DNA of 64,000 nucleotides from Nitrobacter sp. Nb-311A. Its GTDB lineage: Bacteria; Pseudomonadota; Alphaproteobacteria; Rhizobiales; Xanthobacteraceae. Below, one piece after another: positions 54,868 through 63,896 of the stretch (position 1 is the first letter of the stretch; each line of letters opens with the position of its first letter). A program made the position numbers and the translations under genes. Location of the stretch: assembly GCF_000152905.1 (NCBI RefSeq), contig NZ_CH672417.1, forward strand, positions 195,585 through 259,584, read 5' to 3'. The notes below the pieces were generated by a model. That model saw only the letters and a list, made by a program, of their open reading frames with translations. It searched no databases and was not told the origin of the DNA.

Positions 54868-55359
54868 CTACAGCTTGACCGTCACCTTCCGATTCTCCCC
54901 CAGGTTGGGCTTCTTGCCGGTCAACTTCGCCTTGGCGAACTCAAATACCGTCACGAGGCTGCTCGCCGGCCCGTCCCATAATTCCGCAATCGAGGGTTCA
55001 ATCTGCAACAGGCATACGTTAGGGTCGCCGGGTCCTCCTGGCCACCATAGTTCATCCGTCTTTCGCCATGCCGCTTGTGTCATTTCGGCGTCGTGGATGA
55101 TGCAGGCGCGCCCGGTGATGGACAGGTAGGCTTTATCGCTCGAATCGATAAAGACGAGGCCGACGTCGGGCCTGGGCTCAATCTCTTCCTCCTTCGGGCT
55201 ATGGATGTCGGTTATGAAGAAAATCAGGCCGGCGTCGCGATCCGGCCTGGCTTCGAGCGGCCGCGCGCGCAGTCCACCGGCAAATTGCGTCGTCAGCATG
55301 CAAACGCCAACTTGTTCAACGATGTCCCAGACCCGGTCGATGTCTTTTCCTTGGCTCAT
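54868..55359 (-). CDS. Pyridoxamine-5'-phosphate-oxidase-like flavin-binding protein (general stress type)
   Basis: A 163-residue split-barrel protein: VCMLTTQFAGGLRARPLEA, IFFITDIHSPKEEEIEPRPD, YLSITGRACIIHDAEM and WWPGGPGDPN, the pattern of the general-stress-protein-26 branch. It may bind FMN or F420; enzyme activity unproven. It stands alone between the ABC operon and the DUF3551 gene. Confidence 0.87.
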   Translation of the reverse strand: MSQGKDIDRVWDIVEQVGVCMLTTQFAGGLRARPLEARPDRDAGLIFFITDIHSPKEEEIEPRPDVGLVFIDSSDKAYLSITGRACIIHDAEMTQAAWRKTDELWWPGGPGDPNVCLLQIEPSIAELWDGPASSLVTVFEFAKAKLTGKKPNLGENRKVTVKL

Positions 55360-55568
55360 GACGAGTCCTCTTACAGCTACGAGCTTTGACGCGGCAGTGG
55401 TCGATCATCATTCACGGCGCCGGACTGAAGGATGGTTTTCCGAAGGCATCCTGGGTCCCGCGTCGATAAAAAGTCTGAGTTCAGTTGCGAAACAGAAAAC
55501 CCCGCAACTTGGGTTCCCACGGCCGGATGAAAGCGCTTTCTGCCAAAGCACGACTCCTAGTGGCTGTT

Positions 55569-55772
55569 TTACGGCATGCGCGGATTCGTGCCGCACGTCG
55601 CATTCGTTCCTGACGCCGATGCGACGCACTGTTGATAGGTCGAAAACTGGCAGTTACCGGGATAGCCCCGCTCTCCTCCCTGTAAGCAGTATGCGCTATT
55701 CTCCGCGGATATCAGCGCGCTCGCACCCATCAACGTTCCGGCGCCTAGAATGACGAGCAAAACGATTCTCAT
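55569..55772 (-). CDS. DUF3551 family small secreted protein
   Basis: A 67-residue protein with signal peptide (MRIVLLVILGAGTLMGASAL) and a Cys-rich mature part (YCLQGG...PGNCQFSTYQQCVASASG), typical of DUF3551, a family widespread in Bradyrhizobiaceae. AAGGAGG lies before the ATG at 55772. Function unknown. Confidence 0.83.
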   Translation of the reverse strand: MRIVLLVILGAGTLMGASALISAENSAYCLQGGERGYPGNCQFSTYQQCVASASGTNATCGTNPRMP

Positions 55773-55935
55773 ATCATCGCTCCTCCTTTTCCGGCCAACA
55801 GAGTGCCGACGCGCAAGGTTCCTGTATGCGGCGGCATAATCTGCATGAAAAAAGGTTCCACACGGAGAATTTGCTCGCAGAGCCAGGAACCGGGTCTTTC
55901 GCAGTTCCACGAAAGCGATGAAAGACCATTCTTTT

Positions 55936-55995
55936 TGATGGACGCGTTTTCTTCAATCGAACCGGATTTTCACTTTGCTCGATAACGCGATAGCG
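55936..55995. repeat. Intergenic repeat, family 1
   Basis: TTTGATGGACGCGTTTTCTT at the left and GCTCGATAACGCGATAGCG at the right, same orientation as 481-538. It ends three bases before the LodB-like gene stop, so it can serve as its 3' hairpin. Confidence 0.75.
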
Positions 55996-55998
55996 CGG

Positions 55999-57246
55999 TC
56001 AAATCGCGCCGTTACCGCCGGGCTCGGTTTCATCAGTGCTGAATTGACTGGATTCATTCGCCGGCTGCCGCCGACGTTGCCAGAACACCTGATCGGACCA
56101 GCGAGTTTGGACGCCGTAGTAAAAATTTCGTTGGGACGAGAACGCCTGCCAGAGTCGGTGCTGCTCTTGATCGTATCGATGGATGTAGGGATTGCGACCG
56201 TCCAACCCCGTCGCACCCTGCGAAGAGTCAGTCAGCGCGTAGTGAATCATATGTCCGGCATGACTGGCCGTCCTGAGCGCCTTGTCGATGCCTTGCGACG
56301 AGAGCGGATCATATGCTTGTGCCGCATCGCCCACCGCCATCCAGGCGTCGCCGCAAAAGTCTCGTAGCCGCTGGCTATGGGCCGGCGCACCCCGGATGCT
56401 TCCACAAGAACGATAGCCGCGAGCCTTGAGCAAGAGCGCGATATGTGTCGAACCGTCCAGCAGTTGATCGAAACCTTGACGTGAGGCCGCCAACCTCGCC
56501 GCTGGAAGATCCTTATCGGTGTGCAAAACCACCAGCCGTCTAGTTTCATTGCCTCCGGAGCCGGGCAAGCGGTTGCTGTACCACCAGCCGTGTGGCGTGG
56601 CCTCGATCCGGGTGTAACGGTCATCATCACCGCCGGAGCAGGAAAACCATTGCGCATAGGCGAACAGCCGATCGCCTTGATATAGCCTCGGGACACCAAG
56701 CATGCGGGCCACGACCGCTTGGCGACCCGAACAATCGACGAGATAACGGGCACGAACCTGCCGAATGCCGGCGCGCGAGGTGAGCGTTAGCTGCCAATTG
56801 AAATTGCCGCTTTCGATCCGCGTACAGGACTGGAAACGGACATCCCTGAGCAAGGTCGCACCGGCCGCGATGGCTTTCGTACACAACGCTTCATCAAACG
56901 CCAGCCGGTCGACGCAGAGACCATGGCCGGTCGGCGTGAAGAAAAAATCCGTAATCTCGGCCTGCTCGTTTCCCCACAGCGCGATATTGCCGGCGGTCCT
57001 GAAGAGACCAGGAAGTTGCTGGTCTGGACTTTCAGGGTCTCCCAGGAAGTGTCTGACCAGACCAATGGAGGCCGGGGGCAAGGACTCACCAAGCTTGAAG
57101 CTGGGCGATCCGCGCTTCTCCACGAGCAAAACGCGCTGCCCGCAGTTCGCCAACGTGATGGCGGTCGCGGCTCCCGCCGGCCCCGCGCCGACAATGACGA
57201 CATCCCATGTTGTCCAGGCCGGGTCGAGCAACGGCGCCGCCGCCAC
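55999..57246 (-). CDS. LodB-like FAD-dependent oxidoreductase (quinone cofactor maturation)
   Basis: A 415-residue flavoprotein of the tryptophan-halogenase/monooxygenase group. The FAD-binding motif GAGPAG is at residues 20-25, and GDAAQAYDPLSSQGIDKAL near residue 330 is the second FAD motif. LodB partners are needed to form the cysteine-tryptophylquinone of LodA-type oxidases. The GTG start lies three bases after the LodA-like stop, confirming a pair. A free-standing halogenase role is less likely. Confidence 0.86.
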   Translation of the reverse strand: MAAAPLLDPAWTTWDVVIVGAGPAGAATAITLANCGQRVLLVEKRGSPSFKLGESLPPASIGLVRHFLGDPESPDQQLPGLFRTAGNIALWGNEQAEITDFFFTPTGHGLCVDRLAFDEALCTKAIAAGATLLRDVRFQSCTRIESGNFNWQLTLTSRAGIRQVRARYLVDCSGRQAVVARMLGVPRLYQGDRLFAYAQWFSCSGGDDDRYTRIEATPHGWWYSNRLPGSGGNETRRLVVLHTDKDLPAARLAASRQGFDQLLDGSTHIALLLKARGYRSCGSIRGAPAHSQRLRDFCGDAWMAVGDAAQAYDPLSSQGIDKALRTASHAGHMIHYALTDSSQGATGLDGRNPYIHRYDQEQHRLWQAFSSQRNFYYGVQTRWSDQVFWQRRRQPANESSQFSTDETEPGGNGAI

Positions 57247-57249
57247 CGA

Positions 57250-59250
57250 TCATTTGCTCTTGGCGGGCGGCCGGTTCAACGCCGGATCACGCTCTTGTTC
57301 GGCGAACACGATCTGACCGTTGGCTCTGAGGAAGCTACCGTCTTCATTCTTGACCGGCAGCACCATGCCCAATCGTGACCAGGCATAAACCATCTGGTGG
57401 TAACCGTCGTCAGACGAGAGCGGCTCACCGTGTTCATCGTATCCGCGGAACCATTCCTTGTAGGTTCGGGTGTGGTTCTTCCTGTCGTATTCGAAAACGA
57501 TATCCGGCCGCTGCGTCGGCCACCACATCACGTTGCACGACCAGAAATCACCCTGCCACGGGCTCGACATGAAAGCAGAGAGCGATCCGGGCTCGATGCC
57601 CTTGTTGACGCGGAACGCTTCCGCGAAATTCTCCCGATAAATGATCAGATACGGGAATTCGATTCCCGGGTGGAAGCCGCCGCCAATCGTGGGTTCGAGC
57701 GCCGAACTGTCGAGCGCATGCGGCTGCTCACCCAGCGGCAAGTTCTCAAGCGCCACTAGTTTTGTTGGAGAGCCTACCTCAAAGTTTCCGTCCGCCCATT
57801 CTTTCAGGTGTTTGAGTTGCCAATCGGTCAGGCTGAGAAACTGATCGGGAAGACTGAATCCCAACTGCTTGTTCTGCAACGGCTTACCCCCCGTTCCCCA
57901 CAGCTTGGGCATCTTGGAGGAGTCTTCATCACGTTTGAATTCGTCATCCTTCCAGCTGGTCGGGCGCGCGGGCGGCGGCGGCATCAGGGCATCAACCAGC
58001 CGACCGCGCTTTCCGGGCGCATGCCGCATCAATCCATAGATCATCTGCCGCGTCGGCTTGCTGTCTTCGCCCGGATCCGTGAAAGCAGCCATGTACTCGG
58101 CACTGAGCAGGCTTCCCGGCTGCCCTGGACCGTGAGCGGCGTCTTTGGTTTCAGGTGAAACGCCTCCTGCCGCCGCGTTCACCCAGCTGTAGGTGACCGC
58201 CTTGGCGAAGATCGGGTAGATGTCCCGATAGAAGTTCGTCTTCTTCCCCAAGTGGGGGTAAGACTCAGGAAAGGCCTCATAAACGCGATCCAGAATAGAG
58301 ACCACATGGTACATGTGAGGTGCAAACTTCGGTGGCGCGGTAACGATCCAGGCCCCCGCAAGCGGATTCCGCGTTCCTTCGTCCGTCGCTGATTTCACGT
58401 TGTCGCGTGTGCTCAATACAGTTCCGTCCTTCAGCGTGACGGTCACATCGATTTCGCCACAGCACGTGTCATCCCACCATCCTGGAATGTTGAAGTAGGC
58501 GAACTGGTTCGTCAGCGGATTCTTGCCGTTCTCCGGGCCGTTCGGAGGGCTCATTGTTTCGCTTGGGTTCGACAGAACGACCTTGGGCGTGGTGACACAC
58601 TCGCCCTTCCCCGGCGCGGGAATAAACAGCAGCCGGTCCTTGGAATCCAAACGAAGCTGCCCGAATTCGATATCTCTGGCGACCTTGTAAGTGACATCAA
58701 CCTCTTTTGAAGGATCCTTCGGCGTGAACCCCTCAAAACGCAATTCGCCCGGCAACGTCCCCTTCTCGATGTCCCTGAACACATCACCTTTCATGACCAC
58801 CGGCTCGGTCCGCCCCGAAGCGATCGTATGCACACCCGGATCAATGATCAGCTTGTCGCGTTCGATCGGCTTCATACCGGGCTGGATGGAAGGGTTTCGC
58901 AATTTGTCCGGATCAAACAGATACGCGCCCTGAAACGCATAATTCGCTGCTTTCATGTTTCTGACATGAACCCGCCAGCGAACGGATTGTACGAGGTCGG
59001 AATGGGATGTGAGTTCTGCAACGACCTCGTCATTGGCGTCGTAAGCATAGATTCGATATCGCTGCGCCTGACGTTTCAGTCGCGCCTCACTGTCGCGGTA
59101 GGTTCCGCCGTTTGGTCCGGGGCCATTGCGGCCGCCCGGATCGACAACAACGCCCGGCGTTTCTGGTCCGATGTAAAATTCGTCACTGGTGCCCAGACGA
59201 GCAATGCCGATTCCAGGGTGGATGCGAATGCTCTTGATCTTCTCAGCCAC
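57250..59250 (-). CDS. LodA/GoxA-like cysteine-tryptophylquinone amino-acid oxidase
   Basis: A 666-residue protein with the LodA family start (IRIHPGIGIARLGTSDEFYI), GWWDDTCCGEIDVTV in the middle and MSSPWQGDFWSCNVMWWPTQ near the end. The probable cofactor residues are C572 (in DFWSC) and W624 (in WSRLG), by analogy with LodA. Such enzymes oxidise a free amino acid (lysine, glycine or other), releasing ammonia and H2O2. It has no signal peptide of its own. It starts with GTG after GGAGG and lies between a small Tat-signal protein and the LodB-like gene. The substrate cannot be told. Confidence 0.9.
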   Translation of the reverse strand: MAEKIKSIRIHPGIGIARLGTSDEFYIGPETPGVVVDPGGRNGPGPNGGTYRDSEARLKRQAQRYRIYAYDANDEVVAELTSHSDLVQSVRWRVHVRNMKAANYAFQGAYLFDPDKLRNPSIQPGMKPIERDKLIIDPGVHTIASGRTEPVVMKGDVFRDIEKGTLPGELRFEGFTPKDPSKEVDVTYKVARDIEFGQLRLDSKDRLLFIPAPGKGECVTTPKVVLSNPSETMSPPNGPENGKNPLTNQFAYFNIPGWWDDTCCGEIDVTVTLKDGTVLSTRDNVKSATDEGTRNPLAGAWIVTAPPKFAPHMYHVVSILDRVYEAFPESYPHLGKKTNFYRDIYPIFAKAVTYSWVNAAAGGVSPETKDAAHGPGQPGSLLSAEYMAAFTDPGEDSKPTRQMIYGLMRHAPGKRGRLVDALMPPPPARPTSWKDDEFKRDEDSSKMPKLWGTGGKPLQNKQLGFSLPDQFLSLTDWQLKHLKEWADGNFEVGSPTKLVALENLPLGEQPHALDSSALEPTIGGGFHPGIEFPYLIIYRENFAEAFRVNKGIEPGSLSAFMSSPWQGDFWSCNVMWWPTQRPDIVFEYDRKNHTRTYKEWFRGYDEHGEPLSSDDGYHQMVYAWSRLGMVLPVKNEDGSFLRANGQIVFAEQERDPALNRPPAKSK

Positions 59251-59367
59251 GACTCATTGCCTCCAGAAATCGCTATTGTTGGGGAAAGAATACCGCAACC
59301 GTCAATATTCAGGCGATCTCACCTGAAGAGGAGATCAACAACAGTGCTGACGGAAGGATTCGGTTGC

Positions 59368-59649
59368 TTAGAGCGAGGCCTCAACGATGCTCCAGTCCAG
59401 CAGGTCCGCGGAGACGACCGCATATCTGTTACCGAGATGCTCGATGCTGGCGCAAGCTCGCCCGTTTGATTCGATGTAATCCCGCACGGAGAAACCACCG
59501 CCGAAGCTGGCTTTGATCGATTTCTCGACCTGCGAGCGAGATACTGAAGCCGATGCGGGCTTGATGCTTTCACCACTGGCGATCCCCGGCATCAACAGGA
59601 CAGAGAAAGTTGCGCACCCTTTGACAAAATCTCTACGCTCGATGTCCAT
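59368..59649 (-). CDS. Small twin-arginine-signal protein upstream of the LodA-like oxidase
   Basis: A 93-residue protein beginning MDIERRDFVKGCATFSVLLM: a twin-arginine motif (R5-R6, RRDFVK) and a short hydrophobic stretch to about residue 26. The remainder has no cofactor motif; it holds SFGGGFSVRDYIES and SIEHLGNRYAVVSADLLDWS. GGGGAGA precedes the ATG at 59649. It is the first gene of the LodA/LodB unit, 117 bases upstream of the oxidase. No known family recognised. It may be secreted on its own, or escort the signal-less oxidase; both are inference. Confidence 0.68.
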   Translation of the reverse strand: MDIERRDFVKGCATFSVLLMPGIASGESIKPASASVSRSQVEKSIKASFGGGFSVRDYIESNGRACASIEHLGNRYAVVSADLLDWSIVEASL

Positions 59650-60079
59650 GATCTGTCTCCCCGGTCGAGCGGCCATGCTGAAATAAAGAACTGAATATCT
59701 TTAACTGCCTGTAGATTCAGTGACGTGAGGGTATGACAGAGACACTCCTGGTTCAAGCGGCGGCGGCAACGCCATTTGTCACGGCCTCCGGGCGGCTGGG
59801 GGCCGCGCCGGATTTAACGTCACTCCTTCGGGTCAGGCGCCATGCCATGCCGCGAAAACCATCAAGCATCTCGCACTCGATAACGTCCGGATGCGCGCCA
59901 TAAGTCGCTCGCCCCTCCGTTCCGCTATCGCGGAAGGTATCAAGCCCGACGCATACGGAGGTTTACGGAGGCGGCTGAATGTCGCTTGGTCCAGGTGTTC
60001 ACGCAGCCAAGAACGCCCTTGGTCGGTCGCGGCCGCATTTGCAGGCCGCCGAGGCGAAGGCCGTTTGCCGTAAACTTAT

Positions 60080-60160
60080 ATTATAGCGTTTTCGAACGAA
60101 GCCTGTCTTCGGGCTTGCCTCGGATGGTTACCGGCTCGCGTGAAGAAAACGCGTGTTAAA
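60080..60160. repeat. Intergenic repeat, family 1, inverse orientation
   Basis: Runs from TTATAGCGTTTTCGAACGAAG to CTCGCGTGAAGAAAACGCGTG, the inverse of the copies at 481, 33071 and 55936. Compared with them it has an extra stretch of about 20 bases (CCTGTCTTCGGGCTTGCCTC) in the middle. Confidence 0.75.
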
Positions 60161-60263
60161 ATTCCTACCCGGTCGGCAAGCGGAGCAGCATGTGCACCAA
60201 AGACCCGGGAACAGACGTTCTCCCTTGGCGTTCTATGCCATTCATCATCGTCTGGAGGCGCCG

Positions 60264-60377
60264 ATGGCTGACGCACTACGCACTGATCGCTGGTCCACGT
60301 CGCAACGCGAACCCAAATCAACGATGGCGGAGCGCTTTCTCTCCTATATTAAACGATTCTGTCCCTATTTGAGCTGA
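60264..60377 (+). CDS. Possible 37-residue protein
   Basis: An ATG at 60264 follows GGAGGCG at good distance and reads MADALRTDRWSTSQREPKST..., ending in RFCPYLS. Basic, with no helix or known motif. The ribosome site is its only support; it is opposite the downstream end of narK. Low confidence. Confidence 0.35.
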   Translation: MADALRTDRWSTSQREPKSTMAERFLSYIKRFCPYLS

Positions 60378-60443
60378 CGGCCCGGCGTGTCCAACAGGAC
60401 GAGCCGGGCCGCCGAAGAACGACGCGTTGCGCTTCCGAACCCT

Positions 60444-61697
60444 TCAGTGAGCAGGGACGGATTTCGCAATCGTATGGACGGGTTTGGCGCTCCTGAAGCC
60501 CACGCGCGAGAATGACACATAGAACGCGGCGATATTCATGAGTGCCCAGATGAAGAAACCCAGAGTGTAACCGCCCATGAGATATTTGCTGCCGGCGAGG
60601 ATCGCAGTCATGGTGAACCCGCATGCAGCACCGGCAGCCTTGGCTAACCCGCTCACTGCACCGACATGCACGAAGTACATGGGGATCAGCTTGACGACTG
60701 CCGCCGCGGCGGCGCCGGACAGCGCCGCAAGCGCGAAAATGACGGCCAACTCGATGGGCAGCGAAATCTGCAAGGCCAGGAGCACGGCCAGCACTGACAT
60801 AAATCCGAATAAGACACTCAAGAGGCTGAGAACATCGTAACGGTCAGCGAGCCAGCCGCCCAATGGCCGGGTGATCGCCACGCAGACCACGAAAATCGGC
60901 GTATAGACCGCAACCGCGGTCGACGCCTCCACGTGCCAATGATCGACCAGATATGTCGGCAGCGTTGACGCGAAGAAGACCAGCGTGCCAAACGCGACCC
61001 AGTAGAGACCGGGAACCAGCCATACCACCACGCCCGACCGGTAGACGGCGAAGATTTCGCTCATCGAGGTATTCTTGAGCACCCGGTTCGGCGGATCCGA
61101 CGTAAAGAACATATAGATCGCCGCCATCAACAACGTGGGAACGGCGAAGATCGGGAATATCAGCCGCCATCCGTCCGGATCGTTGGCATCAAAAACGTTG
61201 GTGAGCAGATACGAAACCGCCATCATGCCCACCGTAATCCCGACATTGCCAAGCGCGAAAAGGCCGAGTGCGGTCCCCTGTTTCGATTTGGGATACCAGG
61301 ACGAGACATGGGCGTTGCCGACCACGAAACTCGCGCCGCCAAGTCCAAGCATCGTTCCCAGAAGCAGGAAGCCGTAATAGCTCTCAGCAAAGGTTCCCAA
61401 AAGCAGAACCACGGAGAGAACCACAAGCAAAAGCGTGAAGACCGTGCGTCCGCCGTACTTGTCGGCCCAGATGCCGAGGGGGATGCTGATGCCGGCCGCG
61501 AAAAGCGGCTCCATGGCGGCGAGAACCAGCACCTGGGTGCTTGTAAAATGATACCGCTCGATCATAAAGGGAGCGAGCGCGGAAAACATTCCCCAAATCG
61601 CGAACCCGAGGGAAAATGCCACGGTTGATATCCACAACACCCTCGCATTGCCTGGCGGCCCCGCAGTCGCGTTAGTCCCGACACTAAAATTTTCCAC
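60444..61697 (-). CDS. narK: NarK-type nitrate/nitrite porter (MFS)
   Basis: A 417-residue MFS transporter with twelve helices. Family marks are WISTVAFSLGFAIWGMFSAL, GLGGASFVVGNAHVSSWYP (the NarK nitrate signature region) and FALGNVGITVGMMAVSYLLT. GTG at 61697 with GAGGAATTACC before it is chosen over upstream in-frame starts. It may import nitrite, export nitrate or exchange both. It stands alone, with an operator-like palindrome upstream. Confidence 0.9.
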   Translation of the reverse strand: MENFSVGTNATAGPPGNARVLWISTVAFSLGFAIWGMFSALAPFMIERYHFTSTQVLVLAAMEPLFAAGISIPLGIWADKYGGRTVFTLLLVVLSVVLLLGTFAESYYGFLLLGTMLGLGGASFVVGNAHVSSWYPKSKQGTALGLFALGNVGITVGMMAVSYLLTNVFDANDPDGWRLIFPIFAVPTLLMAAIYMFFTSDPPNRVLKNTSMSEIFAVYRSGVVVWLVPGLYWVAFGTLVFFASTLPTYLVDHWHVEASTAVAVYTPIFVVCVAITRPLGGWLADRYDVLSLLSVLFGFMSVLAVLLALQISLPIELAVIFALAALSGAAAAAVVKLIPMYFVHVGAVSGLAKAAGAACGFTMTAILAGSKYLMGGYTLGFFIWALMNIAAFYVSFSRVGFRSAKPVHTIAKSVPAH

Positions 61698-61760
61698 GGT
61701 AATTCCTCGCACATGACTTCTGTGTCGCCAGCTCAACGCCAATGTGCCGGGCGACACGAA

Positions 61761-61802
61761 ATTATAAGTGGCCTTTGGCGTTATAGTGTCAACTGGTTGA
61801 CA
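61761..61802 (-). promoter_or_regulatory. narK promoter region with palindromic operator
   Basis: A perfect inverted repeat TGTCAACTGGTTGACA (arms TGTCAAC / GTTGACA) lies at 61787-61802, and its minus-strand half contains a TTGACA -35. A perfect TATAAT -10 is at 61766-61761; the 20-base spacing is long. The regulator is unknown; the arms resemble CRP/FNR-like sites (TTGAC...GTCAA) only loosely. Confidence 0.55.
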
Positions 61803-62237
61803 TAGTAACCCGTCGAAGAGTTTGCGTCTATCGATTTCAGAGGAAGCTCGTCGGTGCGGTCGCGGTGAGTGCGCCAGGGGGAGCGAGCGCTAGCCTGCCG
61901 AACGGTTTCACCCATTCGGCTCCTCGCCCACGGCGGCGAACCATGCGCTGCATCTTTCTGCCGGCGCATTGCGCGTAGTGAATATTATGTTCCAGTTGCG
62001 GGTGCAGATCAGCTAACAGCGCATGACGAACCTATGAGACAGCGCAACAAATTATCGATCAAGCCATGAAGCTCCGCTGTCTGTTCCCCTGAAACAGGTA
62101 GCTGGGAACTTTTGGGGCGCCCGGCGCTTCTGTTCTCCAGCCTGTAGCGTTTTGAGCATGAAAAGGCGCGTCAGCTCAAAATAGCGGACCACGCTTCCCT
62201 GATCCTGCCAGAAGCGAAAAGACTCCAGGAGGACGCC
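61803..62237. other. Intergenic region between narK and the PRC-barrel gene
   Basis: 435 bases with no supported gene. It contains short AT-rich stretches and AGGAGG at 62228-62233, just before the PRC-barrel ATG. No family 1 or 2 repeat is clear, although GTAGCGTTTTGAGCATGA near 62145 is reminiscent of them. Confidence 0.5.
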
Positions 62238-62750
62238 ATGGCGACGCAAGAAAACGAAACCAGAACCTTGATCGGAAGTGACAAAGTCGAAGGGACGGCC
62301 GTCTTTGGCCCCACCGATGAAAAGATCGGCTCGATCGAGCGGGTCATGATCGAAAAGACCAGCGGACGCGTGTCATATGCCGTCCTGAGCTTTGGCGGTT
62401 TCCTTGGAATCGGTGACGATCATTATCCGCTACCCTGGCATACGCTCAAATACGACACCCGGCTTGGCGGCTATCGGACCGGCATAACCCTCGATCAACT
62501 CCAAAAAGCCCCGAAATACCAGACTGAGAGCAACTGGAACTGGTCAGAGCCAGGCCGGACCAGCTCGGCCGTGCGGTTTTGCAGCTTTGGCCTGAACTTG
62601 CGCGGGATGTTCAGGAACAGATTTTCGAGGCCGCATCGCACGACCCTGATATCCGTCGCCGCCTGGCCGTGGTGCTCCACGACCTGCATCCGAGAACAGC
62701 ATTTCCGCTTCAACCCGGTTCGCTGGCGTAGTCGGGCTGAGAGTGATTGA
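62238..62750 (+). CDS. PRC-barrel domain protein with replaced C-terminus
   Basis: A 170-residue frame whose first ~100 residues form a normal PRC-barrel (SDKVEGTAVFGPTDEKIGSI, ISYAVLSFGGFLGIGDDHYP-like). AGGAGG precedes the ATG. Relatives end about 20 residues after the WNW motif, but here WNW is followed by a low-similarity tail rich in Arg, Ser and Phe, while the same DNA in another frame reads like the end of a different protein (see 62541-62731). The 3' part of the gene was probably lost and fused to foreign 3' sequence. Confidence 0.75.
   Translation: MATQENETRTLIGSDKVEGTAVFGPTDEKIGSIERVMIEKTSGRVSYAVLSFGGFLGIGDDHYPLPWHTLKYDTRLGGYRTGITLDQLQKAPKYQTESNWNWSEPGRTSSAVRFCSFGLNLRGMFRNRFSRPHRTTLISVAAWPWCSTTCIREQHFRFNPVRWRSRAESD
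62541..62731 (+). pseudogene. 3' remnant of another gene, out of frame within the PRC-barrel gene
   Basis: The frame shifted relative to the PRC-barrel gene reads RARPDQLGRAVLQLWPEL, then DVQEQIFEAASHDPDIRRRL, AVVLHDLHPRT and ends at the TAG at 62729-62731. This has the composition of a real helical C-terminus, similar to hypothetical proteins ending in a LAVFLHD.HPRT-like pattern. No start belongs to it, so it looks like a truncated gene left by a deletion. Confidence 0.5.
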
Positions 62751-62843
62751 AACCGAAACTCATCCCCACGCGCATTGAAGACGCTGCTTCGAAAACGTGG
62801 TCGTGGCGGCTGCGCTCATGACAATGGGAGCGGGAGCGATGAC

Positions 62844-63896
62844 ATGAAGCACACGGCCGCTTTGCTTTCGATGGCGACCGGGGTTCCGCCCAATGTGTTT
62901 CATCAGTCGCAAATTCTCGACGCGGCGCGATTCATCCTAGGCTCGCGATATCCGCAGTTTGAAACGCTATCCTCTCTTTTCGCCAACACCGGGATCCAGC
63001 ACCGCTACGGCGTCAAGCCAATTGAATGGTATTGCGAGCCACGTGGCTGGCCGGAGCGAACTCAAGCCTTTCTGGGCGGCGCCGAAGCATTGTTCGTCGA
63101 AGTCGCGCAGAAAGCGATGGAGCGGGCCGATCTCAGCGCAACCGACATCGACACCGTCGTTACGGTATGCTCGACCGGCATCGCTACCCCGACACTTGAA
63201 GCCCGCCTCGCCGGCAGGCTTGGCTTCCGAACCGATATATCGCGCGTACCGGTGTTTGGGCTCGGCTGCGCCGGCGGCGTAGCAGGACTGTCCATTGCAT
63301 CGCGATTGGCGCAAGCCCGGCCAGGCACCAACGTGCTCCTCGTGGTCCTCGAACTTTGCACGCTTGCCGTTCGCCACGACGAACTGACGAAGGCCAATAT
63401 CGTGGCCGCCAGTCTGTTCGGCGATGGAGCCGCCGCGGTCGTGCTGCGCGCCGGAGATGGAGGCGCCACGCGCGTCGAGGCAACCGGCGAGTATCTTTGG
63501 CCGAACACGCTCGATATCATGGGATGGCGCGTGGACCCCGAAGGGTTCGGCGTGATCTTCCAGCGCACAATTCCGGACTTTGTGACCGCACACATGAAGC
63601 CCGGCGTCATCGCCGTTCTGTCCCGGCTGGGTCTTTCGATCGACGACATCGACCGCTTCATCTGCCATCCAGGCGGTGCAAAGGTCATCATCGCGATCGA
63701 GCGCGCCTTCTCCCTCGATCAGGGAACCCTCGATCACGAACGAAGCGTTATCGCCGACTACGGCAACATGTCAGCGGCCACCGTCTTGTTTGTGCTCGAA
63801 CGCGCCCGAGCGCAGGGCCTGCCCTCGCGAACGCTCGTGACCTCGCTGGGTCCGGGCTTCACCGCAAGCTGCGTCACCCTTCGTCACGCTGCGTGA
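62844..63896 (+). CDS. Type III polyketide synthase
   Basis: A 350-residue chalcone-synthase-like enzyme. The catalytic triad is visible: C142 in VFGLGCAGGV, H275 in FICHPGG and N308 in DYGNMSAAT. It joins acyl-CoA starters with malonyl-CoA to form alkylresorcinols or alkylpyrones. The ATG at 62844 is chosen for family fit. It overlaps the following methyltransferase-like gene by 4 bases (GTGA), the usual pairing with SrsB-type O-methyltransferases. Product unknown. Confidence 0.92.
   Translation: MKHTAALLSMATGVPPNVFHQSQILDAARFILGSRYPQFETLSSLFANTGIQHRYGVKPIEWYCEPRGWPERTQAFLGGAEALFVEVAQKAMERADLSATDIDTVVTVCSTGIATPTLEARLAGRLGFRTDISRVPVFGLGCAGGVAGLSIASRLAQARPGTNVLLVVLELCTLAVRHDELTKANIVAASLFGDGAAAVVLRAGDGGATRVEATGEYLWPNTLDIMGWRVDPEGFGVIFQRTIPDFVTAHMKPGVIAVLSRLGLSIDDIDRFICHPGGAKVIIAIERAFSLDQGTLDHERSVIADYGNMSAATVLFVLERARAQGLPSRTLVTSLGPGFTASCVTLRHAA

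Larger units (their letters stand above)
59650..60443. other. Intergenic region with repeat and a possible small gene
   Basis: 794 bases between the Tat protein start and the narK stop. It holds a family 1 repeat in inverse orientation (60080-60160) and a small reading frame (60264-60377) on the plus strand. The stretch 59680-60080 shows no supported gene. Confidence 0.6.
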
